64,000 nucleotides of DNA from Rhodocyclaceae bacterium (lineage in GTDB: Bacteria; Pseudomonadota; Gammaproteobacteria; Burkholderiales; Rhodocyclaceae): positions 34,598-98,597 of the forward strand of contig JAQTNK010000010.1 of assembly GCA_028713915.1 (NCBI GenBank). The letters run 5' to 3'. Numbering within the stretch: position 1 is the first letter of the stretch; each line of letters opens with the position of its first letter. The notes beneath the pieces are model-generated. The model saw nothing but the letters and a program-made list of their open reading frames with translations. It searched no databases and was not told where the DNA came from. The translations under genes and the position numbers were made by a program. This document shows positions 41,236-50,116 of the stretch, piece after piece.

Positions 41236-42117
41236 GTGGAGCGCGCGGGCGTGGGAATCATCGAGGCTGACCTCGTCATGGACGCTGGCCCGTGCGAACG
41301 GGACATCCGGTCTGCAGCCAGAGGCAATGGCATCCGCTTCCAAAACGTGTCGATGTCGTTCGGCGGCAACCGCGGCGGGCACCCGACGCTTGCGGTGGAC
41401 GACTTCTCCCTCGAAGTCGCCGAGAACGAGTTCCTGGTGATTGTCGGACCGTCGGGCTGCGGCAAGAGCACCCTTCTTGCGATGGCCGGCGGCTTGACGC
41501 AGCCGACGACCGGACGTCTCTCTCTCGGCGACGAACCGATCGTGAAGCCCGGTCCGGACAAAGCCATCGTTTTCCAGACCTTCTCGCTCTTTCCCTGGAT
41601 GACGGTCATCGACAACATCGAGTTCGGCATGCGCCTCAACGGCGTGAGCCCGGCCGAGCGCCAGCGCCGCATCGACTATTACCTTCCCATCATCGGCCTC
41701 AAGGGCTTCGAGGATCATTACCCGAAACAGCTGTCCGGCGGCATGCAACAGCGCGTGGCCATCGCGCGCTGCCTCGTGCTGCGCCCGCGCCTGCTGCTGA
41801 TGGACGAACCGTTTGCAGCACTCGATGCGCAAAATAGAACCGTGATGCAGGAGGAACTGGTGCGGGTCTGGTCCGCGCACCGCCCAACTGTCATCTTCGT
41901 TACCCATAGCGTCGAAGAGGCGGTGTTCCTGGCCGACCGCATCGTGGTCATGACGCGCCGGCCTGGGCGCATCAAAGACGTGATAGACGTGCGCGACACG
42001 ACCGGAGCGCAGCATTGGCGCGCGGCGCCGCTGGACCAGGTAATGCGGCGCAGCGACTTCCAGGATCTGCGCGGTCGGGTATGGGACCTGATCCGCGACG
42101 AGATCGTCATTGAATAG
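41236..42117 (+). CDS. Sulfonate/nitrate-type ABC transporter ATP-binding protein
   Basis: A 293-residue ATPase of the SsuB/TauB/NrtD group, with Walker A GPSGCGKST, signature LSGGMQQR, Walker B LLLMDEPFAALD and the switch His in VTHSVEEAV. An N-terminal extension of about 35 residues precedes the first strand. Start GTG 41236 lies 10 bases after the binding-protein stop. Confidence 0.92.
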   Translation: MERAGVGIIEADLVMDAGPCERDIRSAARGNGIRFQNVSMSFGGNRGGHPTLAVDDFSLEVAENEFLVIVGPSGCGKSTLLAMAGGLTQPTTGRLSLGDEPIVKPGPDKAIVFQTFSLFPWMTVIDNIEFGMRLNGVSPAERQRRIDYYLPIIGLKGFEDHYPKQLSGGMQQRVAIARCLVLRPRLLLMDEPFAALDAQNRTVMQEELVRVWSAHRPTVIFVTHSVEEAVFLADRIVVMTRRPGRIKDVIDVRDTTGAQHWRAAPLDQVMRRSDFQDLRGRVWDLIRDEIVIE

Positions 42118-42895
42118 GCGCACGACCTACTTGCGGGTTGGACAACTCGGTTTCGGGGCAGTCAGCCTCGGCGTGATTCTGTTCGCCTGGTGGCAGGTAA
42201 CCGCAAACGGTATTGTCAGCGAGTTTCTGCTTCCTGCACCCGCCGCGGTATTTGAAGCCGCGCAGAGACTGAGCGCCGGCTATCTCGGTTCATCGCTAAC
42301 GGCACATCTCGTCGCCAGCTTGTCCGTCGTGCTGAGCGGCTATATTGCTGCCGTGTTGATCGGCGTGCCGCTCGGCATCCTCATGGCATGGTCGCGGCCG
42401 GTCGATATTGCGATGGGACCGCTCGTTGCCATCCTGCGGCCGATACCACCGCCGGCTTGGATACCGCTGGCGATCCTCTGGTTCGGGATCGACCTGCCCG
42501 GCAAGACATTCATCGTCTTCGTCTCTTCGATCACTCCCTGCCTGATCAATGCCTACGTGGCGATCAAGGAAGTTCCGGCGAACCTGATCAACGCCGCGCG
42601 CATGCTCGGGGCCGGCAACGCCTCGCTGCTGTTCCGTGTCGCGATCCCGGCGGGGCTGCCGATGATTGCGAACGGCCTGCGCATCGCCCTGGGCAGCGCT
42701 TGGGCAACGGTCGTCGCGGCGGAACTCGTGGTCGCAACCGCTGGCTTCGGCTTCGTCATCATGAGTGGCTACCGCAACATCGAATCCGACATCATGGCTG
42801 CGGGCATGATCGCCGTCGCGGTGACCGGCTTCATCATGAACCTGCTTTTCCGCGAAGTGGAAAAGCGCGTCATCCCGTGGGCCGAACATGAGTGA
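42110..42895 (+). CDS. ABC transporter permease 1 (SsuC/TauC-like)
   Basis: A 261-residue inner-membrane permease with about six helices and the EAA loop (NLINAARMLGAGNASLLFRVAIPAG region) that docks to the ATPase. Start TTG 42110 overlaps the ATPase stop by 8 bases. Together with the next gene it makes a heterodimeric channel. Confidence 0.9.
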   Translation: MNRRTTYLRVGQLGFGAVSLGVILFAWWQVTANGIVSEFLLPAPAAVFEAAQRLSAGYLGSSLTAHLVASLSVVLSGYIAAVLIGVPLGILMAWSRPVDIAMGPLVAILRPIPPPAWIPLAILWFGIDLPGKTFIVFVSSITPCLINAYVAIKEVPANLINAARMLGAGNASLLFRVAIPAGLPMIANGLRIALGSAWATVVAAELVVATAGFGFVIMSGYRNIESDIMAAGMIAVAVTGFIMNLLFREVEKRVIPWAEHE

Positions 42896-43694
42896 ACGGC
42901 GGCCGGACCCGACGCGGCTGCGGCGGTCTTCGCCGCAGCAAGCCGGGCTAGCAATGGCCGGTGTGGCGGCCTGGATATTGGTATGGTGGGGCGTCGTGTC
43001 GGTGTTCAAGGTGCCGCCGGAGTTCTTGCCGAGTCCTTGGCAGGTCGCGAAGAAGATCCTTTGGCTTGCCGCCAACGACATCGGCGAGGGCAAGCTTTGG
43101 CTTCATCTGGGGTGGAGCCTATTGCGCTTCCTGTCGGGATTTATGCTCGCCATGGCGCTCGGCGTCCCCCTCGGACTGTTGATGGGCCATTTCCGTCCGG
43201 CCCGGGAGATGCTCAATCCCTTGTTCGAGATGCTTCGCAACGTGCCGCCGATTGCCTGGGCACCGTTTTCGCTCCTGTGGTTCGGCGCAAGTTTCGGCTC
43301 TCAAGCCTTCGTCATTTTCGTCGCAGCGTTCCCGCCGATATTGATGAACACTCAGCAAGGCGTCCGATTGACGGACAAAGGGCTGATCAGCGCAGCGCGC
43401 ATGCTCGGCGCGGGATCGTTCACGCTGCTGTTCGAAATCGGCTTGCCGGCTGCCGCGCCGGCGGTGATTGCCGGACTCCGGATCGGACTCGCCAACGGCT
43501 GGCTGGCCTTGGTGGGTGCGGAAATCATCGCCGGGCCGGGCGCACTTACCGGCTTGGGTTTCCTGGTCCTCGTCGGCCAGCAGAATCTTCAGGCAACCAT
43601 CACCATCGGCGCCATGGCGCTGATCGGCATCATAGGAGCCTCGCTGGACTATGCTCTATGTCGGCTCGAAGCCAGCGTAGCGAGAGGCGCGTAG
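42888..43694 (+). CDS. ABC transporter permease 2 (SsuC/TauC-like)
   Basis: A 268-residue permease, paralogous to the previous gene (GLISAARMLGAGSFTLLFEI EAA loop). It overlaps the previous gene by 8 bases. Most sulfonate importers use one permease gene as a homodimer, so two different permeases are unusual. It converges with the regulator gene at 43717. Confidence 0.9.
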   Translation: MSERRPDPTRLRRSSPQQAGLAMAGVAAWILVWWGVVSVFKVPPEFLPSPWQVAKKILWLAANDIGEGKLWLHLGWSLLRFLSGFMLAMALGVPLGLLMGHFRPAREMLNPLFEMLRNVPPIAWAPFSLLWFGASFGSQAFVIFVAAFPPILMNTQQGVRLTDKGLISAARMLGAGSFTLLFEIGLPAAAPAVIAGLRIGLANGWLALVGAEIIAGPGALTGLGFLVLVGQQNLQATITIGAMALIGIIGASLDYALCRLEASVARGA

Positions 43695-43716
43695 CGTTGC
43701 GGAGCGCCCCTGCGCT

Positions 43717-44556
43717 TCAAGCCGCCGCGCAAACCTCCTGAGGCTGGAACAAACCGGGGGCACACCGATCCGGCAACTGCACATGCGGATGACTGTACAT
43801 CCCGCCGAGCGCCACGGCGCCGCTGAGCCGATGCAGGTCATAGTGACAAACAATGGTCACCTGCGGATAACGGAGAAGCATTCCGTTAAGGAGGCTTTCA
43901 TATTCCATCATGCGCTCGACGCCCGGCGCGCCCGACAAGTACCACGTCATTTCACCCGAGATAAGAATCTTGTCGTAACCGCTCGCGCGCCAGCTAAGAA
44001 TCGCGGCTTCCATGAAGTCGATCATGCGCTCGGGCACGAAGGTGCCGCTTCGCAAATAGGACTCGGCCGGAACCAGGAGCTTGAGCAGGCCGTCTGCGGC
44101 AAGGCGGTCGGGATCCCAGCCGCCGGAGCGGAGCCGCGCGAGTACATCTTCTCGCGCGTTCTCGTCGTGAATATAAAGGAACGGAGCGCCAGCCTTCAAA
44201 TGATCGGCAACATAGGGGCGGAATAGCCGCCACAGTTCGTCGCGATCATGAAAATAGAGCGCGATGTGATGCACCTCCCCGGCCGCCATTGCGCGTCCCG
44301 CGGGCAGTGTTTCCTCGACACGAGGCGACCTCGCCGTACGCAGCCTTGCCGTCGCCGTCGCAGCGACCGCTTCCGGGGAACGCTCGACGACAATCAGAAA
44401 TTTGTTGAGGTCGCTCTTCTGAAAACGCCGCTCGTGGCGCATGCCGACGCGGACGCACGGAAGCTTCTCCAGCTTGGTCCAGCGCCGAAGCGATGTCTTG
44501 CTGACGTTGAGGTACCGTGCGGCCTCTTCGATGGTGAGAAGTTGGTCTTCTGACAT
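43717..44556 (-). CDS. DcmR-like regulator: MerR/excisionase HTH plus MEDS domain
   Basis: A 279-residue protein. The N-terminal helix-turn-helix (LTIEEAARYLNVSKTSLRRW, residues about 6-25) is of the excisionase/MerR type. After a linker, a MEDS domain (about 100-265; starts HHIALYFHDRDELWRLF, contains FLYIHDENAREDVL and KILISGEMTWYL) follows. MEDS domains were defined in DcmR, the dichloromethane dehalogenase regulator, and in methanogen/methylotroph sensors. It ends the 16-gene CoM cluster and faces the ABC operon, so it is the best candidate local regulator. ATG 44556 is chosen over the upstream 44691 because the HTH follows it directly. Confidence 0.85.
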   Translation of the reverse strand: MSEDQLLTIEEAARYLNVSKTSLRRWTKLEKLPCVRVGMRHERRFQKSDLNKFLIVVERSPEAVAATATARLRTARSPRVEETLPAGRAMAAGEVHHIALYFHDRDELWRLFRPYVADHLKAGAPFLYIHDENAREDVLARLRSGGWDPDRLAADGLLKLLVPAESYLRSGTFVPERMIDFMEAAILSWRASGYDKILISGEMTWYLSGAPGVERMMEYESLLNGMLLRYPQVTIVCHYDLHRLSGAVALGGMYSHPHVQLPDRCAPGLFQPQEVCAAA

Positions 44557-44578
44557 CTGATCCACCCCACAAGAGCTT

Positions 44579-44596
44579 AGATTAAATAGGTAATCT
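44579..44596. promoter_or_regulatory. Dyad AGATTA-N6-TAATCT upstream of the regulator
   Basis: A perfect 6-bp inverted repeat 23 bases upstream of the regulator start, with a further GATTAGAT at 44611-44618. It lies in the AT-rich 202-base gap between panD and the regulator and is a candidate autoregulatory operator. Confidence 0.45.
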
Positions 44597-44758
44597 AAAC
44601 ATCTCTCGATGATTAGATCGCACATGGGGCGGCCCGGTTTTGCCGATATCCCATATGGGCCATAGTATAGCAAAGTTGTGCAGTGCGTCAAAGTCGTATT
44701 TCATCTAACGATACACCATACCTATGCGGGATCGAAGCGCTAAGCCATTCTGTGACTT

Positions 44759-45139
44759 CTAGGCCGCCTGGATCGAAATCCCGTTGCGCATATTAACGAC
44801 GCGGTTCCTGGCATCGACGTACACCAGCGTCGGCTCGAACCGCGCGAATTCGATCTCGCTGATGCTTGCGTAGGTAGCGATGATCAGCAGATCGCCCGGT
44901 GCCGCCTTGCGGGCCGCCGCACCGTTGACCGAAATCGTGCCGCCGCCGCGCTCGGCGCGAATGGCATAGGTGGTAAACCGTTCGCCGTTGTTGACGTTGT
45001 AGATGTCGATCTGCTGGTACTCGGCGATGTCCGCCGCGTCCAGCAGATTTTCATCGATGGCGCAGGATCCCTCGTAGTGAAGTTCCGCTTGGGTCACCGT
45101 CACCCGGTGCAATTTCGACTTCAGCATGGTTCGTTGCAT
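44759..45139 (-). CDS. panD: Aspartate 1-decarboxylase proenzyme (PanD) within the CoM cluster
   Basis: A 126-residue pyruvoyl enzyme with the self-cleavage site Gly24-Ser25 in [10 protein letters not shown] and the conserved [16 protein letters not shown] and SVNGAAAR segments. PanD makes beta-alanine for pantothenate and CoA. It is 29 bases downstream of the CoA-disulfide-reductase-like gene, in the same run as CoM biosynthesis. No other pan genes are nearby. It could be the housekeeping enzyme, or it could decarboxylate L-cysteate, an aspartate analogue, to taurine (inference). Confidence 0.9.
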   Translation of the reverse strand: MQRTMLKSKLHRVTVTQAELHYEGSCAIDENLLDAADIAEYQQIDIYNVNNGERFTTYAIRAERGGGTISVNGAAARKAAPGDLLIIATYASISEIEFARFEPTLVYVDARNRVVNMRNGISIQAA

Positions 45140-45168
45140 GGTGACCCTCGGTATCTTCGCAAGCCGGC

Positions 45169-46533
45169 TCAGGCGGCCTTGGGAACCCGCGTCAGCTGCT
45201 TCACGCCGACGCTGGCCGCAATCAAGATCGGGTCATACACCGGCGCGAACGGCGGCGCATAAGACAAATCGAGGCCTTCGACCTGCGCCAGGGTCATGCC
45301 CGCATGAAGGGCGGTGGCGAACACGTCGATACGTTTGGCCACGGCTTCGCCGCCGATCATCTGCGCACCCAGCAGGCGCCCGGTGCCGCGCTCCGCATAG
45401 ACGACGGTGGTAATCGGCTTGTCGCCGGGGTAGTTGCGCGCGCGCGTGTGGTGATGCGACACGGCCGTGACGGCGGCAATGCCGGCGGCGGCGATGTCCG
45501 CCTCGCCCAGACCCGTGCGCGCCACTTCGAGATCGAAAAGCTTGAAGCCGGCAGTGCCGACGATGCCGCCGAAACGCTCGTCCGCCCCGGCCGCGTTTGC
45601 GCCGGCGACCTTGCCCTGCTTGTTGGCTGTGGTCCCCAACGGAATCCAGACCGGACGCCCCAGCACGAGATGCCGTGCCTGCGCGCAATCGCCGGCGGCA
45701 AAGACGTCGGCCGCGCTGGTGTGCATGCCATCGTCAACCGCGATCGCGCCGGTCTCGCCGAGCGTGATGCCAGCCGCCGTCGCCAATTCCACGTTGGCCC
45801 GCGCGCCGACCGAGACGATCACCAGTTGCCCGTTGACCGAGCCGGAATCCGTGCGCACCACGAGATCCGCACCCGCGCGCTCGACCGACTGGATGCCGAC
45901 GCCGGTCTGCACGTCGATCCCGTTGCGCTCGAGTTCCTGTTTCGCTTCCGCGATGATGGCCGGCGCGAATCCGGGCAGCACGCAGGCGGCCTTCTCGATC
46001 ACCGACACTTCGATTCCCAGGCCATGCAGGGCGTCGGCCATTTCCAGGCCGATATATCCTGCCCCGACGATCACTGCCTTCTTCACGATCGTGGCGCGAA
46101 GATACGCCTTGATGGCCTGTGCGTCCTCCAACTCCCGCACCACGAACACCCCCGGCGCATCCAGGCCCGGCAGCCGCGGCCGCGCCGCCGCCGCGCCGGT
46201 GGCGAGCACCAGCTTGTCCCAAGTCAGTTCGTACTCGCGACCGCTGTCGAGTTCGCGCACCTTGACCGTCTTGCGCTCCAGGTCGATCGACCGCACATCC
46301 TGCCGCGTGCGCACGTCGATCCCGCGTTCCTGACGAGCGCTGGCGGCGTCGAGAATGACAAGATCATCGGTCTCGCGCTTCGGATCGCCGATGTTGTATG
46401 GCATGCCGCAGGCGCTGTACGATATGTCCCGCCCGCGATGCAGCACCACGACCTCGATCCCGGGATCGCGGCGGCGCACCTGACTCGCCGCGCTCATGCC
46501 AGCGGCAACCCCCCCAATGACGACGACTCGCAT
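45169..46533 (-). CDS. CoA-disulfide-reductase-like FAD/NAD(P)H oxidoreductase
   Basis: A 454-residue flavoprotein of the single-cysteine disulfide reductase family. It has an FAD-binding [18 protein letters not shown] and a redox-active Cys42 in [12 protein letters not shown]. An NAD(P)H-binding [13 protein letters not shown] follows. The C-terminal region [16 protein letters not shown] has the tyrosines seen in CoA-disulfide reductase. In this cluster a likely substrate is a CoM-containing disulfide or persulfide, that is, the reductive last step or recycling of CoM (inference). A strong hairpin separates it from the aldehyde dehydrogenase gene. Confidence 0.82.
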   Translation of the reverse strand: MRVVVIGGVAAGMSAASQVRRRDPGIEVVVLHRGRDISYSACGMPYNIGDPKRETDDLVILDAASARQERGIDVRTRQDVRSIDLERKTVKVRELDSGREYELTWDKLVLATGAAAARPRLPGLDAPGVFVVRELEDAQAIKAYLRATIVKKAVIVGAGYIGLEMADALHGLGIEVSVIEKAACVLPGFAPAIIAEAKQELERNGIDVQTGVGIQSVERAGADLVVRTDSGSVNGQLVIVSVGARANVELATAAGITLGETGAIAVDDGMHTSAADVFAAGDCAQARHLVLGRPVWIPLGTTANKQGKVAGANAAGADERFGGIVGTAGFKLFDLEVARTGLGEADIAAAGIAAVTAVSHHHTRARNYPGDKPITTVVYAERGTGRLLGAQMIGGEAVAKRIDVFATALHAGMTLAQVEGLDLSYAPPFAPVYDPILIAASVGVKQLTRVPKAA

Positions 46534-46580
46534 AGCTCAGCTCCTGTGATTCCGCCTTTTGGCGCGGAAGATGATTCATT

Positions 46581-46606
46581 GCGGCCGCGGCGAACGCCGC
46601 GGCCGC
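46581..46606 (-). terminator. Strong intercistronic hairpin
   Basis: GCGGCCGCGGC pairs with GCCGCGGCCGC (11 bp) around a 4-base loop, in the 86-base gap between two co-directional cluster genes. No T-run follows, so it may be an attenuator or an mRNA-processing or stability element instead of a terminator. Confidence 0.5.
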
Positions 46607-46619
46607 GGTGCCAATCGGA

Positions 46620-48056
46620 CTACTTCCCGTGCTTGGCCCAGTGATTCGCGAACAAGACTTCGTCGCTCACCGGCGTCGCCTTCGCATCCACCACGCGGGA
46701 AACCCACGTGTAGTTGAGGAAATGGCGCACGTTCACGTTCTCGGTCGTGATGTTGCCGCCCCAGGTGCCGCACGACAGCGAAAGCGTGTAAGGCAGTCCG
46801 TTGCGGGGGCTGCCGGCGCCCTCGTTGAGATCCTGGTTCACCATCACGCGCGCCGTCTTGGTGCGCAAGGCCAGCGCACTGACGTTGGCGTCGTTCGCGG
46901 TGTGGATGCCGCAGGTATGTCCCAGTCCTTGATAGCCGGTGATGGCATTGACGAGGTCGATGGCGCCGTCGATCTTGCCCGCGTAGCGGTAGAGCGCCAT
47001 CACCACCGACAGTTTTTCGCCCGAGAACGGATACGCCGGGCCGGTGCCCGTTTCCTCGACGATAAGGAAGTTCTTGCCCTCCGGCAAATTGAAGCCCGCC
47101 AGCGATGCGATATGGCTGGCCGACTTGGCGATGATGTCGATGGTCGGAATGTGCTGATCAGGTTTGGGCCACATCGTCGCTTGCAGCTTGGCCTTCTCGG
47201 CAGCGTCGAGAACGTAGCCGCCCGCCGCGATGAGCTTCTCCTTCAATGCATCGTAGATCGCTTCATGGGCGACCACGGAGTTGTCGGCGAGACAGCTCGT
47301 CGCGAAATCGAAAGTCTTGGCGCGTGCAATCATCGCCGCCGCGTCGGCGAGATCGCCCGTTTCGTCCACGACGTGCACGCTGTTGCCGACGCCGACGCCG
47401 AACGCCGGCGTACCCGAACTGTAGGCCGCCGTGACCATGGCTTCGCCGCCGGTGGCAACGACCAGGTCCGCCTGCTTCATCAACTCCGCCGTCTTGGCGA
47501 CGGACGGATTCGGGACGATCTGGATCAGGTCGGCGGGGGCGCCGACCTGCTCGCATCCCTGGCGCATTCTTTCGACGACCAGTGCCGACGAATGCCAGGT
47601 GCGCGGGTGCGGAGCGATGATGATCGCGTTCCTTGCCTTCAGCGCGCCCAGGCCCTTGACCGGCGGCGTGGCGTCCGGCCCCGTCGTCGGCACCAGCGCC
47701 GCGATCACGCCGACCGGCTTGGCGATTTTCACGATGCCTTTTTCGGGCAGTTCCTCGACCACGCCGACCGTCTTGACGCCCTGCATGTCCTTGATGGTGC
47801 CGGTCACGCGATTGCGAATCTTCATGACCTTCGATTCGTAATTGCCGAACCCGCCTTCATCGACGGCGGCACGTGCGAGTTCCTCGCGATGCTTGACGAC
47901 GCTCCAGCCGACCGCCAGCACGAGCGCATCAACCTGTTCCTGACTGTAATCCGCAATCGCGCGCTGTGCCGCTCGCGCACGCTCCATCAGGGCCGTGATC
48001 TCGGGTTTCGGGTCCGCCTTGGCGGCACCGGCTGTAACTGCGTTTTCCTTGCTCAT
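46620..48056 (-). CDS. CoA-acylating aldehyde dehydrogenase, sulfoacetaldehyde dehydrogenase-like
   Basis: A 478-residue aldehyde dehydrogenase with nucleophile Cys255 (FATSCLADNS) and KPVGVIAALVPTTGPDATP, features of the acylating branch (acetaldehyde, propionaldehyde or sulfoacetaldehyde to acyl-CoA). Its overall pattern recalls SauS, the sulfoacetaldehyde dehydrogenase of Cupriavidus. Neighbours handling C2/C3 sulfonates favour sulfoacetaldehyde/sulfoacetyl-CoA as substrates (inference). ATG 48056 has an AAAGGT ribosome-binding site and lies 5 bases after the ligase stop. Acetaldehyde or propionaldehyde remain possible substrates. Confidence 0.82.
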   Translation of the reverse strand: MSKENAVTAGAAKADPKPEITALMERARAAQRAIADYSQEQVDALVLAVGWSVVKHREELARAAVDEGGFGNYESKVMKIRNRVTGTIKDMQGVKTVGVVEELPEKGIVKIAKPVGVIAALVPTTGPDATPPVKGLGALKARNAIIIAPHPRTWHSSALVVERMRQGCEQVGAPADLIQIVPNPSVAKTAELMKQADLVVATGGEAMVTAAYSSGTPAFGVGVGNSVHVVDETGDLADAAAMIARAKTFDFATSCLADNSVVAHEAIYDALKEKLIAAGGYVLDAAEKAKLQATMWPKPDQHIPTIDIIAKSASHIASLAGFNLPEGKNFLIVEETGTGPAYPFSGEKLSVVMALYRYAGKIDGAIDLVNAITGYQGLGHTCGIHTANDANVSALALRTKTARVMVNQDLNEGAGSPRNGLPYTLSLSCGTWGGNITTENVNVRHFLNYTWVSRVVDAKATPVSDEVLFANHWAKHGK

Positions 48057-48061
48057 GATGA

Positions 48062-50116
48062 CTACCTTTCTATGCGCATGCGCGCATCCACGATGGTGAA
48101 ACAATCCCCGCTCGCCACGAGCGGGTTCAAATCCAATTCAAGGCACCATGGCGCGCGCGCTATCCACGCAGACAGCCGCGCCACGAGTTCGGCCAGGGCC
48201 TGACGATCGACCGCCGGCGTACCGCGCAGTCCGTCGAGCAAGCGCTGGCCGCGCAATTCGGCGAAGGCGCGCAGCGCCTCGCTCGGGCCGATGGGTGCGA
48301 GGCGCAGAGCGACATCGCCCAAGGCTTCAGTCCAGATGCCGCCCAGTCCGCACATCACCAGCGGGCCGAAGGTGGCATCGCGCACCGCCCCCAGGGCGAT
48401 CTCGACGCCAGCCGCGACCTGCTGCTGCACCAGCGCAGCACCGGGGCCGAGCGTGCGCGACCATTCGAAGACAACACGGCGCACGGCATTCGCGTCGGCG
48501 AGGCCGAGGCGAACCGCCCCGGCCTCCGTCTTGTGCAGCAATCCGGGACGTATCGCCTTCATGACAACGGGAAACCCGAGTTCGCTCGCCGCGGCGATCG
48601 CGCCGTCGACGTCCTCGACGATGCGCCACGGCGCCACCGGCAAGCCCCACGAACTCAGCAGGGAGAAGACTTGATCCGGCGCCAGCCAGCCATCGGCCGG
48701 TACGTCGGCCGGCGGTGGCAGCGGCGGGCCGACGGCGGGCACGGCTTCCGGCTCGATCAGCCGGCACTTGGCCAGCGTCCGCGCCGTCCGCGCCGCCCAT
48801 TCGTGACACGGTATGCCGGCGGCGACAAGCTTCTGCCGCAACGGTTCGCCTGCCGCCGACGCCACCCAGCAGACATGCACCGGCTTCCTGACGCCACGTT
48901 CCACGGCCGCGCGCGACTCGGCAATCACCGCATCGACGACGCGCGGGTCCAGCGCCGAGCGCTGCAGAAGCACAGGGATCACGGCGTCGATCTCGTCGCT
49001 GGCGAGCAGCGCGCGCAAGCTCTCGCCGTACATCTCGGGAAAGCGATTCCATTGCGTGGTGACATCGACGGGATTGGCGGCGGAGCCGTGCGGCGGAAGA
49101 TGCCGCGCGATGTCGGCGCGCAGTTCGGCCGACAGTGCCGGCACTTCCAGGCCCTCGGCCTCAAGCAGGTCGGCAAGCTCGACGCCCGTGCCGCCGGAGT
49201 TGGTGATGACGGCGACGCGGCGCCCGCGCAGCGGCCCCTGGCGATCCAGCGCGGCGGCAACTTCGAACAGCGTAAAGCCGTCCTCGACCACCACGGCTCC
49301 CGCCTGGCGCAGCACGGCGCGCGTCACCGGAAAGTCCTGCGCATGCGCCGCCGTGTGGCTGGCCGCGGCGCGCATGCCCGCACCGCTGCGCCCGGTCTTC
49401 AGGATCACCACCGGCTTGGCGGGCGTCACCGCCCGCAACGCGGCGATGAACGCCGGGCCGTCGCTGAGCGACTCCAGCACCAGCGCGATGACGCGCGTCT
49501 CCGGATCGGCGCCGAAGAAGCGAACCGCGTCCGCTTCGGCAATGTCCGCCTTATTGCCGCCGGCCAGTACCTTGGCGAAACCGATGGCGCCCTCTTGCGA
49601 GCGCGACACCGCGGCCATGCCGTAGGCGCCGCTTTGAGTAAACAGCGAAACGCCGCCCGCGGCCGGCAAACCCAAGGCCAGCGAAGCATTCAAGCCACTG
49701 CGTGCGTTGATCAGGCCGAAACAGTTGGGGCCGACCAGCCGCACGCCGCCGGCCCGCGCCACGCGCACAATTTCCGCTTCCAGCGCGGCGCCTTGCGGGC
49801 CGGTTTCCGCGAAGCCGCCGCTGATGATCACCGCCACGGCAACCTTGGCCCGCGCGCAGTCTGCGATTACGCCGGGCACCGTTGCCGGCGGCGTGACCAC
49901 GATCGCCAGGTCGATCATGTCGGCAAGGTCGCAGATTTGCGGGTAGGCGCGGCAGCCGCGAATCTCCGTCGCCGTCGGGTGGATGGCCACAATCTCGGCG
50001 CCGCCGCCGGCGAGGAGATTGTCGATGATGACGCGCCCCACCTTGCCCGCCTCGTTCGACGCGCCGACCAGGGCGATGCGCCGCGGCGAAAAAGCGGCCT
50101 GGCCCCAGCGGTTCAT
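48062..50116 (-). CDS. ADP-forming acyl-CoA synthetase (fused subunits)
   Basis: A 684-residue single-chain acetate-CoA ligase (ADP-forming) type protein. The N-terminal CoA-binding Rossmann domain (SNEAGKVGRVIIDNLLAGG, residues 20-38) comes first. The succinyl-CoA-ligase-like domain with a candidate phospho-His segment (AASHTAAHAQ) follows. A C-terminal ATP-grasp domain is at about residues 460-680 (FPVVMKAIRPGLLHKTEAGAV). It would form an acyl-CoA from ATP and a carboxylate. Next to the acylating aldehyde dehydrogenase it could convert sulfoacetate to sulfoacetyl-CoA and thence to sulfoacetaldehyde (inference). It overlaps the PLP gene by 4 bases. Confidence 0.85.
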   Translation of the reverse strand: MNRWGQAAFSPRRIALVGASNEAGKVGRVIIDNLLAGGGAEIVAIHPTATEIRGCRAYPQICDLADMIDLAIVVTPPATVPGVIADCARAKVAVAVIISGGFAETGPQGAALEAEIVRVARAGGVRLVGPNCFGLINARSGLNASLALGLPAAGGVSLFTQSGAYGMAAVSRSQEGAIGFAKVLAGGNKADIAEADAVRFFGADPETRVIALVLESLSDGPAFIAALRAVTPAKPVVILKTGRSGAGMRAAASHTAAHAQDFPVTRAVLRQAGAVVVEDGFTLFEVAAALDRQGPLRGRRVAVITNSGGTGVELADLLEAEGLEVPALSAELRADIARHLPPHGSAANPVDVTTQWNRFPEMYGESLRALLASDEIDAVIPVLLQRSALDPRVVDAVIAESRAAVERGVRKPVHVCWVASAAGEPLRQKLVAAGIPCHEWAARTARTLAKCRLIEPEAVPAVGPPLPPPADVPADGWLAPDQVFSLLSSWGLPVAPWRIVEDVDGAIAAASELGFPVVMKAIRPGLLHKTEAGAVRLGLADANAVRRVVFEWSRTLGPGAALVQQQVAAGVEIALGAVRDATFGPLVMCGLGGIWTEALGDVALRLAPIGPSEALRAFAELRGQRLLDGLRGTPAVDRQALAELVARLSAWIARAPWCLELDLNPLVASGDCFTIVDARMRIER

